A stretch of 64,000 nucleotides of DNA from DATBAT01 sp963824805 (GTDB lineage: Bacteria; Acidobacteriota; Terriglobia; Terriglobales; Acidobacteriaceae): contig CAWGQZ010000029.1 in assembly GCA_963824805.1 (NCBI GenBank), positions 1-64,000 on the forward strand, written 5' to 3'. Both the position numbers and the translations under genes were made by a program. The notes under the pieces are model-generated. The model saw nothing but the letters and a program-made list of their open reading frames with translations. It did not search any database and was not told where the DNA came from. Position 1 is the first letter of the stretch. Each line of letters starts with the position of its first letter. This document shows positions 62,854 through 64,000 of this stretch, piece after piece.

Positions 62854-63992
62854 GCCACTCCGCCTGGGGAAGGCGCCGCGATAGAAACGAGTTCCGGCTC
62901 CTTCTTTAAATGGCGCCCATAGGTGTAATAAGCGGCGCAAGAGCCTTCGGCGGAAACCATGGTCGCGCCCAGCGGATTCTGGGGAGTACAAAGCGTTCCG
63001 AAGGCGGTGCAGTCATGAGGCTTCTTGATACCACGCAAAATCTGGCCGCTGATGCAGATCTCAGGTTCCTTGGTATCGATCTCGCCTACATCAAACAGCC
63101 GTTCGGCGTCATGCTCGCGGAACTCGGAACGCAATTGAAGTCCACTTGCAGGAATGTTGCCAACTCCTCGCCACTTCCGGTCACTCACCTCGAAGACATC
63201 CTCTACCAATTTCTGGGCCGCACGGTTCCCTTCGCGTCCAAGTACCCGGGCATACTGGTTTTCCACGACATTGCGCCCTGCTTCGAGCAAGCGCACGGTC
63301 ATCAATGTTCCCTGCAGAAGGTCAAGGGGCTCGAAACCAGTAATGACAATTGGGACGTGGTAGCGCTCGGCGATCGGCTCGTAATCGCTGTAGCCGACGA
63401 TCGTGCACACATGGCCTGGGCCAAGGAATCCCTGCACGCGATTTTGAGATGAATCCAAAATGAATGAGATGGCCGGCGGAACAAGCACATGCGAAACCAG
63501 CACCGAGACGTTCTTGATGCCTTCCTGGTGAGCCCGCCACACCAGCATGGCGTTCGCCGGAGCCGTGGTCTCGAAACCAATGGCAAAAAACACCACCATC
63601 TTGTCCGGATTGGCGCGTGCGATCTTGATGCAATCAAGCGGCGAGTAGACAATCCGCACGTCACCACCTTGCGATTTGATGGAAAATAAGTCACCTTCGG
63701 AGCCGGGAACACGTAGCATGTCACCAAAGGAGCAGAAAATAACCTCCTGCTGGCGCGCGATGGCGTGCGCCTTATCGATCATTTCGAGTGGTGTGACACA
63801 TACCGGACAGCCCGGCCCGTGCACCAGCTCAATTCCCTCCGGCAGCAGGAAATCGATTCCGTGCTTCACGATGGAGTGGGTTTGGCCCCCGCACACCTCC
63901 ATAATGACCCACGGCCGGGTTTGCACCTTGCGAATCTCGTTGACTACTTTTTGCGCGAGCTTTCCGTCGCGATATTCATCCAGATATTTCAT
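62850..63992 (-). CDS. hypD: hydrogenase cofactor assembly protein HypD
   Basis: Fe-S protein that with HypC builds the Fe(CN)2CO unit. Conserved blocks: VIMEVCGGQTHSIVKHG, LVHGPGCPVCVTP, FCSFGDMLRVPGS, FFAIGFETTAPANA, and the C-terminal region with a 4Fe-4S site (HDCTAFGTLCTP, GSCAAYYTYGR). 380 aa, full length; only eight bases of upstream sequence are in the window. hypC normally precedes it and is probably just outside. Confidence 0.93.
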   Translation of the reverse strand: MKYLDEYRDGKLAQKVVNEIRKVQTRPWVIMEVCGGQTHSIVKHGIDFLLPEGIELVHGPGCPVCVTPLEMIDKAHAIARQQEVIFCSFGDMLRVPGSEGDLFSIKSQGGDVRIVYSPLDCIKIARANPDKMVVFFAIGFETTAPANAMLVWRAHQEGIKNVSVLVSHVLVPPAISFILDSSQNRVQGFLGPGHVCTIVGYSDYEPIAERYHVPIVITGFEPLDLLQGTLMTVRLLEAGRNVVENQYARVLGREGNRAAQKLVEDVFEVSDRKWRGVGNIPASGLQLRSEFREHDAERLFDVGEIDTKEPEICISGQILRGIKKPHDCTAFGTLCTPQNPLGATMVSAEGSCAAYYTYGRHLKKEPELVSIAAPSPGGVA

Positions 63993-64000
63993 TGCGGCTT

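Noticed and set aside
1..64000. CRISPR arrays, tRNA/rRNA genes, insertion sequences or prophage genes
   Set aside because: No regularly spaced repeats, no cloverleaf-like or rRNA sequence, and no transposase or phage protein; the Xer pair is the housekeeping type.

Overview
The window looks like a chromosomal segment from a soil-type Acidobacteriota (Terriglobia-like). This is inferred from gene content: a TonB-dependent receptor with an N-terminal carboxypeptidase-like domain, a CRTAC1 (FG-GAP/UnbV) secreted protein, a Pao-type molybdo-hydroxylase, tandem xerD-xerC, and an Acidobacteria/Actinobacteria-style group 1h hydrogenase locus. No phage, plasmid, IS element, CRISPR array, rRNA or tRNA was seen.

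Layout. 1-8 kb: receptor (cut by the window edge), ccmE, a stand-alone LigD-type polymerase, a DUF72 protein, xerD-xerC and a secreted M28/DUF4910-type protein. 8-18.5 kb (minus strand): rne, rodA, mrdA, phoU, phoR and phoB, with a candidate Pho box. 18.5-25 kb: hydantoinase A, DinB, sucA and a Kef-type antiporter. 25-30 kb: an agmatinase-like gene and a four-gene Pao-like molybdenum operon. 30-37 kb: rpiA, a cysteine-desulfurase-like gene, an apparently non-coding 1.1 kb region holding a tandem structured RNA candidate, the pyrR-pyrB-pyrC operon and a gamma-carbonic anhydrase. 37-45 kb: CRTAC1 protein, metallophosphoesterase and an RND efflux pump with its adaptor. 45-52 kb: threonine aldolase, small proteins, etfB-etfA-ETF-QO and a DUF481 protein. 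52.3-53.6 kb: moaA behind a probable molybdenum-cofactor riboswitch. 53.6-64 kb (minus strand): a compact group 1h [NiFe]-hydrogenase locus reading hypD, hypE, hhyS, hhyL, NifU-like, 63-aa protein, DUF5947-like, DUF6084-like, two unknowns, maturation protease, a 36-aa membrane peptide, hypA, hypB.

How it fits together. The hydrogenase locus carries the structural subunits and most maturation factors; hypC and hypF are not in the window. Its small subunit has the Cys-x-x-Asp signature of high-affinity, oxygen-tolerant H2 scavengers. Together with ETF/ETF-QO and the 2-oxoglutarate dehydrogenase E1 this suggests an aerobic heterotroph able to live on trace H2 when starved. moaA and its leader would supply Moco to the Pao-like oxidoreductase.

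Sequence quality. Eleven likely frameshifts interrupt eight otherwise intact genes, including essential ones (mrdA, sucA). Most are single-base gains or losses in short runs, and each span returns to a multiple of three once corrected. I read them as probable sequencing or assembly errors and annotate full spans. The most novel elements are the tandem RNA at 33.16-33.49 kb and the uncharacterised small proteins of the hydrogenase locus.
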